This document shows positions 60,749 through 64,000 of a DNA stretch of 64,000 bases, in pieces. A model generated the notes under the pieces. It was not told where the DNA came from. It worked only from the letters and a program-made list of their open reading frames with translations, and ran no database searches. Positions within the stretch are counted from its first letter, which is position 1. Each line of letters starts with the position of its first letter. The position numbers and the translations under genes were made by a program. Origin of the DNA: Rusavskia elegans (lineage: Eukaryota; Ascomycota; Lecanoromycetes; Teloschistales; Teloschistaceae); contig SAUG01000034.1 in assembly GCA_011316305.1 (NCBI GenBank), forward strand, positions 186,001 through 250,000. Direction: 5' to 3'.

Positions 60749-61671
60749 CTTTAGGGGCAAATAGCTGTTCCTAAACAGTATTTTAATGACTAATCAATGT
60801 CTGATTGGCTAGAATCTCGTCGTTTTCGAGAATTCCTCGAAGACGTTCCTTTAGTGGTTAATTTAAACGAATTAGAAGTTAGCTCGCTGTATTATATAAT
60901 CAGAAGTTATATATAAACTTCGAGTTTAGCTGAAACTAGGCTTTTTTAGAAACTAGAAGCTTACTAGTAATTAATTAACCTATAAATCACTCGTTAATAA
61001 CGAATTAATTCTTCAACATCGGTTCAACATCTAGTTAACAGCGAGTTTTACTATCAACTTTAATAGTAAAATAGGGCTGAAAATAAGCGAACCTATAGGT
61101 CACGTAATATTCTAGCCTAATTCGTCGATTTTAGTACTTTAGATACCCTATAGAAGGCGTAAAAATCGGATGAAAATTTCTAAAAAAGAGGTTTTCTCGG
61201 GATTCGAATACTGAACTGCTTAGTAATCAGAATTTTACTAGGTAAGATTCACAGAGTCACGTGAAATGGAATTAATCTAACTATCTAATTTATACTAATA
61301 CTACTAATTAATTAATTACGCGAAAATTAATTATTTAAATACAATTTTTTTAAAAGTTAATATTCAAACTTCTAGTTAATTTCAACTTCTAGTTAACTTT
61401 TAACTAATATTAATTTAACTTCTAGTTAACTAGCTTCTATAGATAATTATTAGTAGATTTAACGTCTATTAGTAATTGAAAGAAATCTATTATTAGATAT
61501 AATAGCTAGCTTTTATTAAACTTCTAGTAAAATCGAATTATTAATAGATTTAAAATCGATATAATGTTTTTAATGATATTATTTTAATTTCTGATAGATT
61601 TCAAATTAATATAACGTTTTAAATAACTTTATATTGACGTTTTGTTCAAGAACGGGTACTTGCCCCTAAAG
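60749..61671. mobile_element. 923-bp DNA transposon with TA target site
   Basis: The ends are inverted repeats: CTTTAGGGGCAAATAGCTGT at 60,749 and, reversed from 61,671, CTTTAGGGGCAAGTACCCGT; similarity continues weakly for about 30 bp. TA lies outside each end (60,747-60,748 and 61,672-61,673), the target-site pattern of Tc1/mariner-type elements. No transposase frame is visible, so it is non-autonomous. It keeps many CA and TG dinucleotides (for example TAATCAATGTCTGATTGG near 60,792), unlike the retroelement around it, and so is a younger insertion. A B-box-like TATTCGAATCCCGAG lies on its minus strand near 61,200-61,220. Confidence 0.65.
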
Positions 61672-64000
61672 TAGTATTAATTAAATTCCAACTAATTTTT
61701 TCGTAATCTAATTTTTTAAAAACTCTATTATAATATTCGATATCGTTATTTAAAAATTCGACGGAACTATTATTATAATATCTATAAAAGAAATTCCATT
61801 TAATATATTAGACGTAGACTTTTTATATAATAGAATAGTTTCTACTATATACGTTTTAATATAATTTTATCAAATAGATTTATTAAAACCAAACTAGTAG
61901 AATTAAACGTTAGAAATTTAAATCGAAGTAAAGTTTTCTTTAAAACTAATTATAATCGAATTTTTAAAATCTATTACTATATACTAGCGCAGATTTCTAT
62001 TATATTAGAAAAAAAATTCTTTATAGATTTTCTAATCTATTTATAAATATAAAACGAAAGAAAATCGTATTATTTTAAATAAAAGACGTTTTAGATAGAT
62101 TTTTATAATAAAAGAAAGTTAGTATTTCTAAAAAAGCTAAGGAATCTATTAAATTATTAAACGCTAATATTTATATTCGGAAAAGCCGGAATAAAGTACT
62201 AATTAGTATATTATATATTCCAATTCTGATTAAAATCGAAAAAGAAACGGATTTTCTATTTATTAATAGCTAGAATTATTAAAAATCGTTTTTTTAAATT
62301 GTTAGAAATAGTCTTTTTCTATAGTTTAAATTTCGTATTTATAGTTATATATTAATAGAAAGATTATATTAATTGTAGTCTTTTCTATTAATTTAAAAAT
62401 AAATCTAATATAGAAAAAAATAACGAATTCTATTTATATTTATATAATAATATATCGAATATCGATAATTTTATCGATTTATATAGTTCGGAATCTAGTT
62501 CAACCGTATTCGCGAAACTTGCGATAATAGTTTATATTTTCGATAGTATATTTTTTTAATTTAGAATATATATTTCGTTTTCTATTAATAATTTAGACGA
62601 AATAATTAAAATATTAATTTATATATCGAAATTATTTATTAGTTATTTTTTTTCTATAACCGAAAGTTTATTAAAATATTATTATAAAATTATACCGCGA
62701 AAATATATCTATAGATTCGTTTTAGCTTTATTATTAGATCTAGCGATATTTTTAATATATTCGATAGAAATATATAAAATTATAGAAATAGAAATTATTA
62801 CTTATATATTCGATATAAAGTTCGGTTTCGGCGAATTTATTATTATAGAAAAGATAAAACTAGCTAATATTACCCGCGACGAACCTTTTATATTTATTAG
62901 TAAAAACTTCTAAATTCTATCTAGATCGTTATATTCTCGTTTTAAATTGTTATATTTTCGTTTTTTTTACTTTTCGAAGATATATACAATAATAGAATCT
63001 ATATTATAATTTTCTATCGTTTTTAATTTTCGAATAATATCCATTTTAAATAAAATAGAAGTATTTATTAGAGATTTATCGACAATATTTTTATTTCTTT
63101 TATTTTTAGAAAAAATTCGATAATTTACTAAAGTTCGTATATATACGGAAAAGTTTGAAAATTTAACTATATTTTTTTTTAAACTTTTAATAACGGCTCG
63201 CGCTATTATTCTATTATCTAATAATTTATTTAACTATCTAAATATTTATAATAGCCGGATGAATAATTTTATTTAAATATCTATTACTTTATCTACTTCG
63301 ATTTTAAAATATCTAAAATCGATATAATTTTTTTCAATAAAATTTAATAATATATTTAATATCGGATTTATCTATAAATTCGATAAATTAATATTCGAAA
63401 AAGATAGTAGTATTTTTAAAAATATAAATAGTTTATCGATCGATATTTTAATAAATTAAAATCTAATTAATAAATCGTTTTATTACTATTATATTCAAAT
63501 ATAAAAACTATAATTAGAAAAAAATAATATTCAATTAGTAAATACTGTAAATAAACGATATTTAATTAAAATAAATAGTAATTCTGAAAATATAAAATAC
63601 GTTACCAAAATTATTAAAATTAAATAACGTTAAATATAATATATATAATTTCTATAAATAATATTTTTATTATTATTTGATATAGTAAATCGATTTAAAA
63701 TGATAATAACTATTTTATATTTCTATATAGATAGAAAATCCCTTTATAAATAAACGAATAAAATTAAACGTTGAATTTAATTATATATTAAATTTCGTAG
63801 AATTAATAAATCGCGGTTGACGGAATTTAATCAACGTATAATACTATTGACTAGAATTTCTATATCTATTAGATTATATATAGATTTCAAATAATTAAAA
63901 CAATTTATAATTTAATTAATTTGTTTTGATTTTAATATCCGGTAAACCAATGATTCGGTAAATAAATCAAACGTTAGTATATTAATATTAAATATACGAT

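Larger units (their letters stand above)
57043..63911 (-). mobile_element. inverted copy of the outer LTR retroelement
   Basis: LTR-like repeats of about 231 bp at 57,043-57,273 and 63,679-63,911 are reverse complements of those at 21,089 and 40,430. Internal sequence matches too: 62,000-62,110 reversed aligns with 23,020-23,130 (shared TTTTCTTTCGTTTTATAT and ATAAATAGATTAGAAAATCT), and 57,275-57,400 reversed aligns with 40,300-40,430. After removing the inserted DNA element the copy is about 5.9 kb. All frames are broken. Confidence 0.75.
56150..64000. repeat. RIP-degraded AT-rich block
   Basis: CA/TG-poor, AT-rich DNA to the window end. It contains the inverted copy of the outer retroelement, a GACTGGCC-family MITE and a DNA transposon, listed separately. 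The part before 57,043 was not assigned. No host gene is visible. Confidence 0.8.

Noticed and set aside
1..64000. CRISPR arrays, biosynthetic clusters, bacterial defence systems
   Set aside because: No regularly spaced direct repeats with unique spacers, no synthase or synthetase modules, and the genome is eukaryotic.

Overview
The window looks like nuclear DNA of a filamentous ascomycete (Pezizomycotina; a Dothideomycete with AT-isochores is my guess, not shown by the sequence). The genes have short introns of about 47-160 nt with CTGAC/CTAAC-type branch sites, and they encode fungal families such as Yhm2, Byr4 and Seb1/Nrd1. Gene islands alternate with very AT-rich blocks from which CA and TG dinucleotides are almost absent. 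That is the footprint of repeat-induced point mutation (RIP), a premeiotic fungal defence that mutates duplicated DNA.

Layout: 1-5,920 is a RIP-degraded block with a 45-bp tandem repeat and a tRNA-derived SINE-like copy. 5,930-15,590 is gene island 1: SelO (Fmp40-like) pseudokinase AMPylase, two decayed genes, a BTB protein, a small protein of unknown function and a LicD/Mnn4-like phosphotransferase. 15,590-17,400 is a RIP block. 17,400-20,840 is a very small island holding one gene, the 78-kDa (NDUFS1) subunit of respiratory complex I. 20,840-40,670 is a large nest of transposons: a Ty3/gypsy-type element interrupted by two other LTR elements and several hAT-like MITEs. 40,680-56,150 is gene island 2: a small tail-anchored-like protein, a broken archaemetzincin, the septation regulator Byr4, XRCC4/Lif1, the mitochondrial citrate/oxoglutarate carrier Yhm2, mitochondrial citrate synthase and the Seb1/Nrd1 RNA-binding protein. 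56,150-64,000 is RIP-degraded, mostly an inverted copy of the outer retroelement with a less mutated DNA transposon inside it.

Functionally the islands carry housekeeping genes. Four products act in mitochondria (SelO, NDUFS1, Yhm2, citrate synthase). Citrate synthase and the carrier that exports citrate are neighbours on the same strand. Three loci are pseudogenes (8,603-9,509; about 9,650-10,312; about 41,560-42,874). Several of their stop codons lie one C-to-T (or G-to-A) change from Gln or Trp codons, so RIP-like leakage from the flanking repeats is possible, but the clear indels show that ordinary decay has also acted.

I found no CRISPR array, rRNA, intact tRNA or bacterial-type system. 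The strongest unusual signals are the layered, RIP-stratified transposon nest and the mobile-element families that its target-site duplications define.
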